Of a stretch of DNA of 64,000 nt, positions 22,523 through 35,032 are shown piece by piece. Each line of letters opens with the position of its first letter. Position 1 is the first letter of the stretch. This DNA comes from Pegoplata infirma (taxonomy: Eukaryota > Arthropoda > Insecta > Diptera > Anthomyiidae), in the NCBI GenBank assembly GCA_963921195.1, contig OY992539.1:95860964-95924963 (forward strand), in the 5' to 3' direction. The translations under genes and the position numbers were made by a program. Under the pieces are notes generated by a model that was not told where the DNA came from, made no database searches, and was given only the letters and a program-made list of their open reading frames with translations.

Positions 22523-23388
22523 ATACGTTTATCTGCCGATAAATTAAGTTTCGACTTAGTACCCGATGTTCTAAATAATGTAACCCTTTCAACAGTGGTC
22601 AAAATAAATCGTGCCACCTCTTGGCATTCAGTTGAATTGGACTACCAAGAGGGTGAAATTAAATTCACAGTCGATTATCAACATCAACGCAGCCAAATGT
22701 ATGGTTTGACTTTTAACATTGGTGACAAATTGATTATTGGCAGTAGTCTAAAGTCAGCTGCTCTGGGTTTGGTCGGTTGTATACGAGACATTGAAATAAA
22801 TGGTCATCTAATTGAACCGAGACATGTGGTTAAGACTGAACGGGTCGTTGGTGAAGTAGCACTAGACAATTGTCAATATATTGATCCCTGCAAGAGACCA
22901 AATACTTGTGAACATGATGGTAAATGTTTTGTTAAGGATGACCGTGTCACATGTGATTGCAAACACACCGGGTATATTGGTAAAAATTGTCATTTTACCA
23001 AATATCGTAAAACCTGTGAGGAATTGGCTCTCTTGGGCTATACAAAATCGGATGTCTATCTAATTGATATTGATGGCAATGGTGTTTTTCCACCGGCTCA
23101 TGTGAAATGTGATTTTCAGAGTTTAGAGAATGCTACAAAAACCATAGTGGAACATAATCTTCCCAGTCAAGTTGATGTTCGTTCTTCGCATGATTCTGAT
23201 TTTAGTTTTACCATACGTTATCGTGAATTTTCACCAGAAATGTTACAAGAATTAATATCACATTCGTTGTATTGTACACAATATATAAAATATGATTGCT
23301 ATAGGGCACAATTGGAATTGCATTCGGCTACGTGGTTTACATCATCGGATAAAAATTATACGGTGGATTTTTTGGGAAATGTTAAAAG
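22523..23388 (+). CDS. axo: Axotactin/neurexin IV-like protein, internal exon A
   Basis: Exon of 866 nt encoding 288 codons plus 2 nt. Role by family: neurexin/Caspr-superfamily proteins are extracellular adhesion or glia-neuron signalling proteins. Residues 1-118 or so are the end of a laminin G domain (IRLSADKLSFDLV..., with GLVGCIRDIEING before the closing Cys). An EGF domain follows with six cysteines (CKRPNTCEHDGKC...CDCKHTGYIGKNC), then a fibrinogen-like segment from CEELALLGYTKSDVYLIDID to the exon end, including YCTQYIKYDC. Sequons NVT, NAT and NYT fit an extracellular protein. The start is set by the acceptor CCATTCAG at 22515-22522 (phase 0); an apparent start at 22595 is a GTG Val codon. 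The donor is AAAG|GTAAGT, phase 2. Axotactin is preferred because the fibrinogen-like part is divergent from Caspr proteins; Nrx-IV is not excluded. Confidence 0.85.
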
Positions 23389-23394
23389 GTAAGT

Positions 23395-24664
23395 AAATTA
23401 TTGCTCACAAAACACAAAATAACTATAAAAATTAAGAGATTAATTAAATTTGATAAAAATTTAAATAATGTTTATTGCAGTTCGAGGCCAATTACCTCAT
23501 TATGAATTAACATAACAATTATTTATGTTAACTCTACTTTTCCTTTTAGGATATTCTCCTATTAAATACTCATAGAGTTTCTGCTTTCAAAAAATTTTGG
23601 CAATTTTCAGGAATGAATTGACAATTGTTTCGGGGATTTTCCAATCTCCCATCATCAGAAGGGAAAAAACTCTCAAATAGCACATTTGCCGACGGCAAAC
23701 TTGCAACATCAACATTAGGGCGTCCCGTCTAATTTAAATTTTCGAATTTCATGTCGTAAAATTTTGCAAGGTCATCTTCAGTCGGCAACCAGCGGTCAAA
23801 GTTCGAAAACATGACGTATTTCAACCAAAATTCATGTCCTAATTTTTTGACCAAAGCCGGCTCAAAAATTTGGAAATTTGACGCACTTTAGTGAAAAAAT
23901 ATTTAAAAAATTCCAAATCCGCGATTTCGGTCCACATATGCTGATTTTTAAACATAAAAAGTGTTTTTTTTATCCAAATTGAGCTTAACCCTCTAACCGG
24001 CAGCCCCGCCTCTAGACGGGGTACACTAAATTGACCCAAAATGCATCAAATTATTTTTTTTTGCCAATCAAGGGTTAATAGGGACTTTCGTTAGACGTCA
24101 ATTGACGCAGGAAATATTTGTTAAACATTTTAGCCCTCTAACTGCCTTTTTTATAGACTTTTTTTGTATTTCTTTTAAAAAAAGGACAAAAATGATCCCT
24201 TAAAACGGGAGCTAGAGGGTTAATTTGGTCAAAGAAAAGAATCATCATAAAATTTTATAAAACACATCAGAACATCATTTTTAGCTCAAAAGTATATTTG
24301 CACTGTTTTTTGTCGATATTTTTAAACACTGATTTGGTAAAAAAAATAACAATCATTGATTATTTCTACTTGACCCTTTTTAAGCACTTTGCACACGTCG
24401 CACAAACTTTGAATACTTGACAACCCCTAGTGAAATTGTATGAGGAAAATATTTGTAGAACATTTTAACCCTCTAAATTTACGTTTTATTAGACTTCTGT
24501 GTTTAGGATTTGAAAAAGGACTAAAATTACCCCTTAAAATGGCAGTTAGAGGGTTAAAATGTTCTAAGAAATGAAATTTCACTGAAGACATCAAATCACA
24601 TTTTGAAGCTCAGATGTGTTGTTATTATAGTATTTTTGCCGTTTTTCAAACGCCTTTGATAAAA
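23395..24664. other. Intron, with a diverged tandem block
   Basis: No gene. Two diverged copies of a roughly 330-bp block start near 24100 and 24437. Each contains ATTTTARCCCTCTAA and, about 100 bp later, TTAGAGGGTTAA, which can pair as a hairpin. CCCCGCCTCTAGACGGGG at 24003-24020 is another small hairpin. Confidence 0.5.
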
Positions 24665-25410
24665 AACAAGTAAAAAAGTTAAATTCGGCCTTGCCGAATG
24701 TAGTGATACCCTCCACAATTTCAAAAAGATTATTGCAAAAAACTTTATTTAAAAGGAAATTACTTTTGAAAAAAAAAATTTCCGCGAAAAAAAATTTTGG
24801 TAAAAAAAAAAATCCGCGATTTTTTTTTTTCTTTTTTTGTCAAAAAATATGTTCGTACTTGTTTAAATACCATTTGGTGTTCAATTATGTTCACATATGT
24901 CAACCAGAAGCCGAATTAAAGCATTTTGTATTTTTAGGTTATGTTGAATGTACTGAAATTTTTGAGGTGTGCTTACATTTTCGTTCATAACTTTTGAACC
25001 GCTGAACCGATATCGCTCAAATGCAATACCAAACTTCTCGGGAGAACTTCCAATATATATGTTAAGTTTCAGTCATCTCTGTGCAATATTTTGTACGCGA
25101 GAGCATTTTCCACAGACAGACAGACAGACGGACAGACGGACAGACGGACAGACGGACAGACGGACAGACGGACAGACGGACAGACGGACAGACGGACAGA
25201 CGGACAGGCGGACAGACGGACAGACGGACAGACGGACAGACGGACAGACGGACAAACGGACAGACGGACAGACGGACAGACGGACAGACGGACATCGCTA
25301 GAATGTCTTAAAATCGATCGGGTATCATGAATATATATACTTTATGGGGTCCCAGACCGATATTTCGATGAGTTACAAACGGAATGACACACTTATATAT
25401 ACCCTCTATT
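24665..25410 (-). mobile_element. mini-me copy 3 with expanded microsatellite
   Basis: Starts AACAAGTAAAAAAGTTAAAT with CGGCCTTGCCGAATGTAG and ends CTTATATATACCCTCTAT: copy 1 in reverse orientation. Its microsatellite (25113-25294) is twice as long as in copy 1. Frames of 60-110 codons here on both strands are TDRR/SVCPSVRL repeats from the microsatellite. Confidence 0.85.
25113..25294. repeat. (GACRGACG/A)n microsatellite, 182 bp
   Basis: About 45 GACA/GACG tetranucleotides, mainly as an 8-bp GACGGACA higher-order unit with few interruptions. Confidence 0.95.
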
Positions 25411-27982
25411 TTTCATATGGTGTTGAAGCCATTGAGGCTCATTTTTCTTGTTGCACAGTTTTATTTATGTATGATCGTGGTGTGTACCTTGTTTGGCTTT
25501 TGGTACTATATTGCGTATGAGTGTTCATATATTATAAATATGATAATAATCATACGCAACGTTGCAAAGCGCTTTATTTTCAATTATTTTTGGAAATTAT
25601 CCGGCCATTCATTAAGTACTGAACCGATAGCAGTGAAATTCATACCGGTTATATCTAACGTAGTTTCGAGTACGAATTTTGATGGTGGTTCCGATATGTG
25701 CAATAGGGGCACAACCTGGAGCCCCTAAAGTTGGACACCTTTAGCATACAAAAATTTTAAATGCTTCCCAAATTTTTTGTTCTATATACACGAGCAATTG
25801 AAAATATATATGCCAAGCTTCAGTAGCTTCGGACTAGTCTTTCGAAAGTTGTCTGGTTTTTATTAGATATACAGACAGTCGGACGGACATCGCTCATAAA
25901 ATACCTGATGTGCAAGTGTGTGCAAAGAGATATTGCCATGGTAATATAGCCTAGTATCGTACCTTTCATTTAAAAAACAAAATAGCCATGGGACACGTGG
26001 AGACAACATTTTCCTATTCTCTTTAAGTTCAATGTTCTGAAAAATTCTTATAAAAAAAATTTTAAGTTCTGTCTAATAGGGAAAGTTAAATTGACTAGTT
26101 CCAGCCCTCTTTTTAAAAATCCATTGCAAAAAAATATTGCAAAAGTTCACTGGTTAAAAACACTGTTGTCTAGGAGCACTATTAAAAAAATTTAAAAAAA
26201 ATTATTTGTTTTCCAAGACCAATTTTTTTAATTCAACGGATTGGTTTATAGCTCACTGACATTATGCGCATAAAAAAATGGTAATTTCGTGACTTTAGGA
26301 CTATTATCGATTACACTGAACCCATTTTTTTAAAAAATAGGAGATTCAATTTTGTCCCGCTGCACACTGGGTAATTTGAGCCAATTTTTAGGCCAAAAAT
26401 AATTACAGCCAAAGTTTTAGACCGATATGGCTGAAATTTTAAATTTAAGAGTTTTTTGTGAACACGCACAGCTGGATTTTATGAATTTGGTAATCGTGGA
26501 AATTTTTAGGGTTGCCACCATACGAAAAAAAGGGAAAATACTGAATATCTCAAAAACGAATGGGCTAATTTTTTTGAAACTTGGCACGAAGAAAACACGC
26601 AAGAAGGCTAACAAAATGGCACATAAACCATTTTGTTTGATTTTGCTGAAAAAAGCTGTTATTTTTTGAGTGGGCCTTGTACCACCTTAACGAAAAATTT
26701 TCAAAAAAAGTTCGTACTATTTCCTTCAACGAAGCCAAATATTGGTTTAAAACATTATTTTAATCAATTTTACTGACAACAAAATTATAAACAGCAACAG
26801 GGTTTTTTCTCATAGTTCTTTTCCCAATCCAAACGTTAGAAAGTTCAAGATATGGCAAGATGAGGCTGTCTGAAAGAAAATTGATATCTCAAAAAGTGCA
26901 AAAAAGTGCAACGGAAAATAAAAAAAAATGAATTCAGAATTATTTTCTTTAAATTTTTCATCAATCAAAAACGCGGCACACCACGGCTAACATTATTAAA
27001 AGCTTATGCGAAGTTTATATTCATTGAAAAATTCATTTATTTAAGGTTAAGTTATAATTACACGTTTTGTTAAAAAAAAACAATAACGTCCACCAAAATA
27101 TTTTGCTATTTTTTTATTACTTAATATCCCCTCTCTTCTCCATATTATACACGATATCCTTCTTTATGTTTAATAGCTGAAAAAATCGTTTGAATTTATA
27201 TCAAAATTAGTCGTTTTATATTGCACTGTGCACGTTGCTTGAAAATGCCGAATTCGACTGCCCGTCAATCAGTTTATATTTGTTTTTTGGAAAAACCAAA
27301 TATGCAGTTATTTGCTTTAATATTTTCTAAATCGAACGTAATTAACAAAAACATTATTATTGTTAGTTCGAAAAATGATTTTTGGCCAAGATTTCGGTTC
27401 AAATTACCTACTGTGCGCTGGCTTGTTCTACTCGTCACAGTGTGCCGCGTCTGATTTTATGATGGCACATTAAGTGGGCTTTCATTTAAAGAAAATTTCA
27501 TCCGATTTCGTGTAAAGCCTTGGATGCGCCAGATCAAAACAGGTTTAGATAAAATCATCGCGATTTCCGCTCAGAATGGCTTAAAGTAAAAAGTCATAAA
27601 ATTTTTGCAATTTATTTTTTATAAATCCGCCAGTGATTTTTTTATGTAAACTCACAAAAAACTCGGTTTACGCAAGAGTCCACCAAGTTTCGAATGAAAC
27701 CGCGAATGTGCCTCGCGAAAAACTGGTATTGTAAAAAAATTACGTTTTTTCTTTAGAACTTTGATTTGCTGAAACTCCTTAACTATTCGTGGCACATTAA
27801 CGGGATTAATTCCAAAATGTTAAAAATTACAACAGCTACCAACTCTAGTTTATTTTTTTTCATTTTATAGAGGGGGGCGAAATCCCTGATCAAAAAACAT
27901 CGAAAATTTAAAAACTCTTAATTTTTGGTTTCAAAACTTAACCGTCTTATAACTTCTTACCAAGCGATGAAGCATGTATCAA
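25411..27982. other. Intron with degraded mini-me sequence
   Basis: 25740-25900 keeps AAGCTTCAGTAGCTTCGGAC and GACAGTCGGACGGACATCGC, a diverged mini-me fragment on the minus strand. From 25900 to 27982 no element could be delimited. Frames at 25384-25728 (114 codons), 26427-26669 and 27221-27454 lack recognisable domains and conserved-looking composition; I do not call them genes. Confidence 0.45.
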
Positions 27983-28263
27983 CCCAGTCGGCAAAAAAAA
28001 TCACACCTGACATACTGCTGACTCTCCCTTTATAAAATTGCTGACATCTTCATACAATTTTTCAAAATGTCATCAATGACATGTCATCAGTTGGTCAGCG
28101 GTTGTTTAAACGAATTGTAAGTGGCCACCGATACTGGGGGACACTGCTGACCAACTGCTGACATGTCATTGATGACATTTTGAAAAATTGTATGAAGATG
28201 TCAGCGATTTCATAAAGGGAGAGTCAGCAGTATGTCAGGTGTGATTTTATTTTGCCAACTGGG
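27983..28263. mobile_element. Foldback MITE, CCCAGT(C/T)GGCAAAA ends
   Basis: A 281-bp almost full-length hairpin. Arms of about 115 bp contain ATCACACCTGACATACTGCT, ACTCTCCCTTTATAAAAT and ATGTCATCAATGACATGTCA with complements on the right. A second copy is at 46671-46952. Flanks suggest at most a 2-bp duplication. Confidence 0.88.
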
Positions 28264-28580
28264 AAGCCAACATTAAAATAATCTTTTATATGTACTGACT
28301 TTGTGTTATGCTGGAAAAGATTGAAATATAAGGAGAACTTAAAAAAAAAATGCGAAAGAAGGTAAAAACTATGGATTATTTCAAGCCATTTTTATCGATT
28401 TTTCAACTTTAACCCTCTGTAACTTTTACGGATGATGTGGGGTAATACTTAAACATTGCTCAGTGATGGTTCAAGGTCTTGTTTACACAACTGCATTTAC
28501 AGTATTTCTAAATTCCAAAAACTGCCGGTTTTTTTAAACATTTATTTCAGTTTCACTGAGTGAAATTTAAAAAAGATTTC

Positions 28581-28677
28581 ATGATATACTTTATGGGGTT
28601 CTAGACCAATATTTCGAGGTGTTAAAAACGGAATGACAAACTTTTATATACGCTCTATCACGAGTGGAGGGTATAAA
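28581..28677 (-). mobile_element. mini-me terminal fragment
   Basis: ATACTTTATGGGGTTCTAGA, AACGGAATGACAAACTTTTA and GAGTGGAGGGTATAAAAAT in minus-strand order. Confidence 0.65.
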
Positions 28678-28703
28678 AATGGCAAGGGTTTAAATTGTTT
28701 GTA

Positions 28704-29100
28704 CACTCAAAAAATTATGTAGGTAAATTCCAGTGAATATTCACTTAAAACAAATGAACTTTTATTTAAAAACCATTCCAGTGTTTTTTCTTTTAAAATA
28801 AAAACACAATACAGTCAAATTTCAATGTTAATTTAATGACTAACCAAAACATTAAAAAACTAGTGAATATTCAGTTATTTTGTATTAAAAAACAGTAAAA
28901 CTATAGAAGAAATTTTTTACTGCCGAAATTAAATGTAACAGAAAATTCGTTTTTAATACAGTAAATTATTTTTTTTAAACTACAGAAACAGTAGAAAATA
29001 AGAAGTCCATAATAAAATAAATGATTTTTCTTTTAAAATAACTTTACTGATTACTTTTTAAAATAACCTACAAACAGTTAATGACATAATTTTCTTAGTG
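28704..29100. mobile_element. MITE with CACT(C)AAAAAATTATGT ends, TA target
   Basis: A 397-bp element: CACTCAAAAAATTATGT at 28704-28720 against ACATAATTTTCTTAGTG at 29084-29100, flanked by TA. The interior repeats TGAATATTCA and AAACAGTAA motifs. It is non-coding and probably moved by a Tc1/mariner transposase. Confidence 0.75.
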
Positions 29101-30481
29101 TATGCTAAAGTTACCCTAATTGGGGGGGGGGGCTCTGCTACCTCCCTCATTCTACGGCTGAGATCTTACTTACAAACTTAAGCTCAAAAATACATTAGCT
29201 ATGACCGTTTTAAATTTCATGACAATCGGTCTAGTACTTACTGAATGGCTGAATTATTTCCAAAAAATTTACCAAATCTCCCAAATCTTACCAATCGCTC
29301 TTGAAGAAAATCGAAAAAAGTCATTATTTGTACCACCCTACTGTGTAATTAGATAATAATCGTTTAAAACCCTGCAGATTCTAAAAAATTCAAAACAAAA
29401 TAACTTAATTAAGAAAGAATTTGGTCGACATGTCGTTTACGTTTAAAGGTGGTACAATACTTTCGGTGTGCTTTAAAAATAGTTTTGGTAAAAAAAATTC
29501 AAAAAACATTTGCAAATTTTAAATGACTTTGAAAACTTGTTTTGGCCATTAGTTTGGCTGCTAAATGATTCATGAATTTATATGTAAGCCATGTTTTTTT
29601 TGGAGAACAGCATTACCAACACCATCGCAACACCACCACCATTACCAACACCATCGCAACACCACCACCATTACTAAATTTGAAATGTTTTGTAAAAATG
29701 GTCATAAAAATGCCGTTTAGGATTATTTTGAGTAGAATTTAATGTGCTTTTGAATAACAAATCGAACGATTTATGAGTTTGTAACGATTTGTATTTGTTT
29801 TTAATTTATTTTTTTTCTGGTCAGCATTTTGTTTTTGTTGTTGTTTGTTTCGTTCCAAGCAATCCATTTTAAAACATGACGAGATTGATAGAAAGTGTTT
29901 CCTTTGGGGGTGGTTTAGGTAGGCGTGGGTACTGCTGTTGGTTTCTAAAAACAAAAATGAATATCAAAATAGAAACCAGTAAATTTTTATAGATTTTTGT
30001 TTGAAAAAAATAATCACAGCAAAAAAAAAAAATATTGGAATTTTCATGTTCAATACAGCAGGAGGAAATTGGAAAAAATGAAGAATGTTTCTGATTACAA
30101 ACTAATACTTGGCCCACAAATAGTAGAAAAACAAAAATAACCATTTCATTTTAGAATCTTGTTTATTCACACATGAGAGGAATGTACGTTAAACGCATAT
30201 TTGATGATGCAATATTTTTTTTTTGTTTGCTTCCTCCTGATTTTATTGTGGAAAAAATATTGTATTTTTCCTTTTTCGGTTGGTGTTTTTTTTTTTCTTT
30301 TTTAGAAAATTTATCAAAAATTCGATTTTTTTTTAGTTTGGTATGCATTTGACCAACCACACAGATTTTTAACGATAGAATGATACACTGCATGTATCCA
30401 TAGATTAGAATGACCAAAAAAGTCTTTAATATTTTTTTCATGTTTATGTTTTTATGGTCAATTTCAGAAGATTAATGATAC
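29101..30481. other. Intron, no recognised gene
   Basis: Includes G(10) at 29121-29130, a 29-bp tandem repeat (29612-29672), and AT-rich frames on the minus strand (29739-29954, 29869-30144, 30163-30441) that are Lys/Phe-rich and have no domain. Confidence 0.5.
29612..29672. repeat. 29-bp tandem duplication
   Basis: ATTACCAACACCATCGCAAC plus ACCACCACC occurs at 29612 and again at 29641, with the start of a third unit. Confidence 0.9.
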
Positions 30482-30489
30482 CTCACAAC

Positions 30490-31733
30490 TAGAGATGCGC
30501 ACCAATCACGTGATTACCGTGAATCACGTGAATCACGCGTGAATCACGTGATTCGTGAGTAATTTTATTTTCTACTCACGTGAGCGTGCGTGATCGTGAG
30601 TAACAAAAAAAAGTTCGTGCGTGATCGTGCGTGAGTAAAATTGCTGCGTGATATTTTCGTGATTTTAATTTTTTCACCGTTTTTTTGCGGTTACGTTTTT
30701 TTTATTTTTTTAAGTTCTTTCAAATAAATTAATAAATTTAAATTTAATAAGTTTTTTGAGCAATTTTAAAAAAATTTTGCTCCACTGTTTGAATTGACTT
30801 AAAATTTGCCATAGCATATTTCATATTTGGATTTTCAAAATTCAGTATAGTTTTCGAATTATCGTGGGTCGAAGTTCGACTGATTTAGCAAAAGTGAGAA
30901 AAATACAACCTGTATAAGGGATATAATCTTATCCCTGTTAAATTTTTTAAAACATTTCAAAAATAAAAAAAAAAAAATCTAATGGAAAATTATGCGAACC
31001 TAGTACTCAAACCAGAATAGCTTTTGATCCCCCTCTGAATTTTGGATATGTTATACAAAACATTTTGACTATCACCGAATTTAAAAAAAATCGAAGATGT
31101 GTTGTTTTAAATATTCGCAAAGAAAAAAGTTTTTGCATTTTTGATACTTTTCTTTAATGAATCCTTTTGCATTTAAAATTATTTCCAAAAAGCACAAGAC
31201 TTAAGCTCTTATATGAGCCAAGAATTGTGAAAATCGGATAATTGGTTAAAAAGTTAGAACATGTTTTATGTGATGATATGTTTTTCTAATTTTGCAAAAA
31301 AAAAAGTCAAGGTTTGATACGATCAGTAAACCGAATTTAAAAAACGATAGAAAGTTCCATTATCATAGGTATGTTGGTTATCTATGTGCCAATTTTCAAT
31401 TAAATCTGAAGAAACCATTCCCAAAAACGACTAAAATTGGCTCTAAATAATTTGGAATTGCCCTTTTATAATTACAAAAACAATTTCTAAATTTAAATAA
31501 ATGTTAAAAACATAAAAAATATGGCATACATTTTTTTTATTTTATTTTAATTCGTGAGTATTTCGTGAACGTGATTACATCGTGAGCGTGATTAAAATTG
31601 TTTTCTACTCACGTGAGCGTGCGTGAGCGTGAGTACAAAGAAAAAATTTCGTGCGTGATCGTGCGTGATTAAATTTTTTTTTTCGTGAGCGTGCGTGATC
31701 GTGATTGAAAAGTCACTCACGATCCCATCTCTA
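30490..31733 (+). mobile_element. hAT-type element, TAGAGATG ends, copy 1
   Basis: A 1244-bp element flanked by identical CTCACAAC (30482-30489, 31734-31741). It starts TAGAGATGCGCACC and ends GATCCCATCTCTA. Both ends are packed with short CACGTGA, GTGATCGTG and GTGAGCGTG repeats, like the subterminal transposase-binding repeats of hAT elements. The interior is AT-rich and non-coding, so it is a non-autonomous copy. Confidence 0.92.
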
Positions 31734-31906
31734 CTCACAACTATAACGAAGTCTATTTTTAGAGTAAAGTAGACAAAATTTTTGTTTTGTTTTGTTATTT
31801 TTTTTTTTTTTTTGCCAAACTTTACAAAAAATATTTTGTTAAATATATACACTAAAAAAAATCGTTTAACATCAGAAAAAAGTAAATTCTCGGAAAATAG
31901 CCGGTA
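31734..31906. other. Spacer between hAT copy 1 and a foldback MITE
   Basis: Carries the 3' target duplication of hAT copy 1 and a TACACTAAAAAAAATCG motif near 31849, perhaps a partial MITE end. Confidence 0.4.
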
Positions 31907-32667
31907 CACTAAAAAAACTTTTGAAAAAAAGTTCGTAATTTTTACAAGGAATTCTCGTAAAATAGAAAGAAGCAAATTATCTAGTACAATCTCAAGAATT
32001 CTTTTCAAGTTTTTTTCGCGTCAGAAAGTTTTATATTTCCATCGACTAAATTACAAAAATGTTGCTAATAAAACTGAAAAAAATTTTAAATATTCAAATT
32101 ATGATAAATTTTTATTAAAAAATAAAAATTGTTTTATTCGACCTTTAAAATATTATATTTTGAGCAGGTTTATTCTACCTCGAGGAAATTTTTTCCTTTA
32201 CAAATTAATACAATGAAATTTTCAAAGAATTATTTTCAAGAAAATTATTTTTCTGTTTCGGAATTCGTTAGATTCCATTGTCAAGATTATTTAGCAAATA
32301 TAAAAACCCCATACTACAAACAGTATGACGGTTTTTAATTATGTTATTAATATTTTAGTTTGATCATTAACGGTTTTTCATTAAAAAAAACTCTTCGCTA
32401 CTTGTAGTATAGGGTTTTTATATTTGCTAAATAATCTTATCAATGGAATCTGACAAATTCTAAAACACGTGTCGGTTAAGTCTCGCAGGAATGACCAACA
32501 AAAATAACTTAAAAACAGAAAAATAGTTTTCTTAAAAATTATTCTATGAGAATATCATAGTTTTAACTAGTAAAGGATATAATGACCAGGATTTAGAATA
32601 AACCTACTCAAAATTTACTGAAATATTTGTAAAATAAAAGTTTTGTAAAAGACAAGTTTTTTTAGTG
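31907..32667. mobile_element. Foldback MITE, CACTAAAAAAACTT ends
   Basis: A 761-bp element flanked by TA (31905-31906, 32668-32669). CACTAAAAAAACTT at 31907-31920 pairs with AAGTTTTTTTAGTG at 32654-32667. The arms meet near the centre: TTATTTAGCAAATATAAAAA at 32287 mirrors TTTTTATATTTGCTAAATAA at about 32415. The 144-codon frame at 31782-32216 overlaps its left arm and is not a gene. Confidence 0.8.
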
Positions 32668-32888
32668 TAGTTTATGCTCCAGTGTTAGGGAATGTGTATC
32701 AATAATAAGAAAAACTTTTTTAAAAAGTTTTAAAGTTTGTGGGGCATCATTAAATTAACAAACTACGCTTAACAATTTTGTAATTTTCTAGTATGCACTT
32801 ATTTAGAAGGTACCACGATGCGTATACATGTTAAATCGAAAATTTAATATTACTTATACGCTGTGTTGTACTACTGTATAGTTAATAG

Positions 32889-34133
32889 TAGAGATGGGAT
32901 CGTGAGTGACTTTTCAATCACGATCACGCACGCTCACGAAAAAAAAAATTTAATCACGCACGATCACGCACGAAATTTTTTCTTTGTACTCACGCTCACG
33001 CACGCTCACGTGAGTAGAAAACAATTTTAATCACGCTCACGATGTAATCACGTTCACGAAATACTCACGAATTAAAATAAAATAAAAAAAATGTATGCCA
33101 TATTTTTTATGTTTTTAACATTTATTTAAATTTAGAAATTGTTTTTGTAATTATAAAAGGGCAATTCCAAATTATTTAGAGCCAATTTTAGTCGTTTTTG
33201 GGAATGGTTTCTTCAGATTTAATTGAAAATTGGCACATAGATAACCAACATACCTATGATAATGGAACTTTCTATCGTTTTTTAAATTCGGTTTACTGAT
33301 CGTATCAAACCTTGACTTTTTTTTTTGCAAAATTAGAAAAACATATCATCACATAAAACATGTTCTAACTTTTTAACCAATTATCCGATTTTCACAATTC
33401 TTGGCTCTTATAAGAGCTTAAGTCTTGTGCTTTTTGGAAATAATTTTAAATGCAAAAGGATTCATTAAAGAAAAGTATCAAAAATGCAAAAACTTTTTTC
33501 TTTGCGAATATTTAAAACAACACATCTTCGATTTTTTTTAAATTCGGTGATAGTCAAAATGTTTTGTATAACATATCCAAAATTCAGAGGGGGATCAAAA
33601 GCTATTCTGGTTTGAGTACTAGGTTCGCATAATTTTCCATTAGAATTTTTTTTTTTTTATTTTTGAAATGTTTTAAAAAATTTAACAGGGATAAGATTAT
33701 ATCCCTTATACAGGTTGTATTTTTCTCACTTTTGCTAAATCAGTCGAACTTCGACCCACGATAATTCGAAAACTATACTGAATTTTGAAAATCCAAATAT
33801 GAAATATGCTATGGCAAATTTTAAGTCAATTCAAATAGTGGAGCAAAATTTTTTTAAAATTGCTCAAAAAACTTATTAAATTTAAATTTATTAATTTATT
33901 TGAAAGAACTTAAAAAAATAAAAAAAACGTAACCGCAAAAAAACGGTGAAAAAATTAAAATCACGAAAATATCACGCAGCAATTTTACTCACGCACGATC
34001 ACGCACGAACTTTTTTTTGTTACTCACGATCACGCACGCTCACGTGAGTAGAAAATAAAATTACTCACGAATCACGTGATTCACGCGTGATTCACGTGAT
34101 TCACGGTAATCACGTGATTGGTGCGCATCTCTA
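32889..34133 (-). mobile_element. hAT-type element, TAGAGATG ends, copy 2 (inverted)
   Basis: A 1245-bp element, near-identical to 30490-31733 but inverted. It is flanked by its own duplication GTTAATAG (32881-32888, 34134-34141). Spot comparison shows only a few substitutions, for example CACTGTTTGAATTG against CACTATTTGAATTG. Distinct duplications show two separate insertions rather than one segmental inversion. Confidence 0.93.
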
Positions 34134-34141
34134 GTTAATAG

Positions 34142-35032
34142 ACTGGGTCGAAATAAAAAAATAAAAAAAGTGCTCGGATTAAATAGCAACCATGCGGAAA
34201 AGTGGTGAAATATAAAAGTGTTGGTTGACTGACTGACTGAGATACTCATATCGCGTCGCTAGAGTGAACTGAATTTTTTTAAATTTGTTGTGAAGATCTT
34301 ACCTTTAAATAAAAAAACAAGTAAAAAAGTTAAATTCGGCCTTGCTGAATGTAGTGATACTAGAGTTGTCAACCAATTAAAAATAATTCGATTAATCGAT
34401 CAAACAAAACCAAACTCTTGTTCGATTAATTTAAAAATGACGATTTTCGAATAACGAATAAATTCCAGACCATGGTTTCTGTATCCACCTCTACGTCTTC
34501 AGTGGAGAAAATTACATTGGATTTAAATTGTTTAATTTTTGTAAGACTGTTTTTTTCATATGTTTTTTCATCAATCGAATTAACTTTGTTATATATGGTT
34601 TTTGAATTGAGAAAAGTGTGAAAGAAAAATTTTAATTTTTCTAAAAATTTAGACATCCTGGTTTGTTTCTTACTAGTTTCATATTATCCAGTTATAATAA
34701 TCTTCAGAAAAACTTTTAATGTCAATTTATTTAGTTAATAGTCAATAAAACTCTATATGTGAAAATTATTTACAGATCGCAGCCGACAAGGATTGAACTC
34801 ATCATCATCTGTAATACTTTGCTATTAACTGCTTGTAACGTACAATCACTCTAGACCGATACGCCAAGTAGGCTGTTAAGCAAGTATCAACTAAATCTGA
34901 TTTTTTCAATTCGAATGTAGTTGTTACTGTTGTTTTTTTTCCTACAGAAGAATTTGTTATTGTAATTTTTGTAAACAAACTTATTTTTAGTAATCATTAT
35001 TCTTCTTCCTCTCCTTCATCAATTCTGATCTA
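34142..35032. other. Intron with mini-me end and direct repeat
   Basis: A mini-me terminus (AACAAGTAAAAAAGTTAAAT, CGGCCTTGCTGAATGTAG) at 34318-34367 stops abruptly at TAGAGTTGTCAACC, possibly another hAT end. A 103-bp block (34585-34687) is repeated at 35813-35915. No gene. Confidence 0.55.
34585..34687 (+). repeat. 103-bp direct repeat, copy 1
   Basis: TTTGTTATATATGGTTTTTG through TAGTTTCATATTAT; by eye identical to 35813-35915, 1228 bp downstream. Confidence 0.9.

Noticed and set aside
25062..25330. Overlapping 60-110-codon frames on both strands with TDRR and SVCPSVRL repeats
   Set aside because: They are translations of the (GACR)n microsatellite in a mini-me element.
25384..25728. A 114-codon frame with a hydrophobic N-terminus
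   Set aside because: It starts inside the end of a mini-me element and shows no recognisable domain; the hydrophobicity follows from AT-rich codons.
26970..27451. ACGCGGCACAC and GTGTGCCGCGT as ends of an inverted-repeat element
   Set aside because: The 11-bp match is not extended by neighbouring arm sequence and no target duplication is seen.
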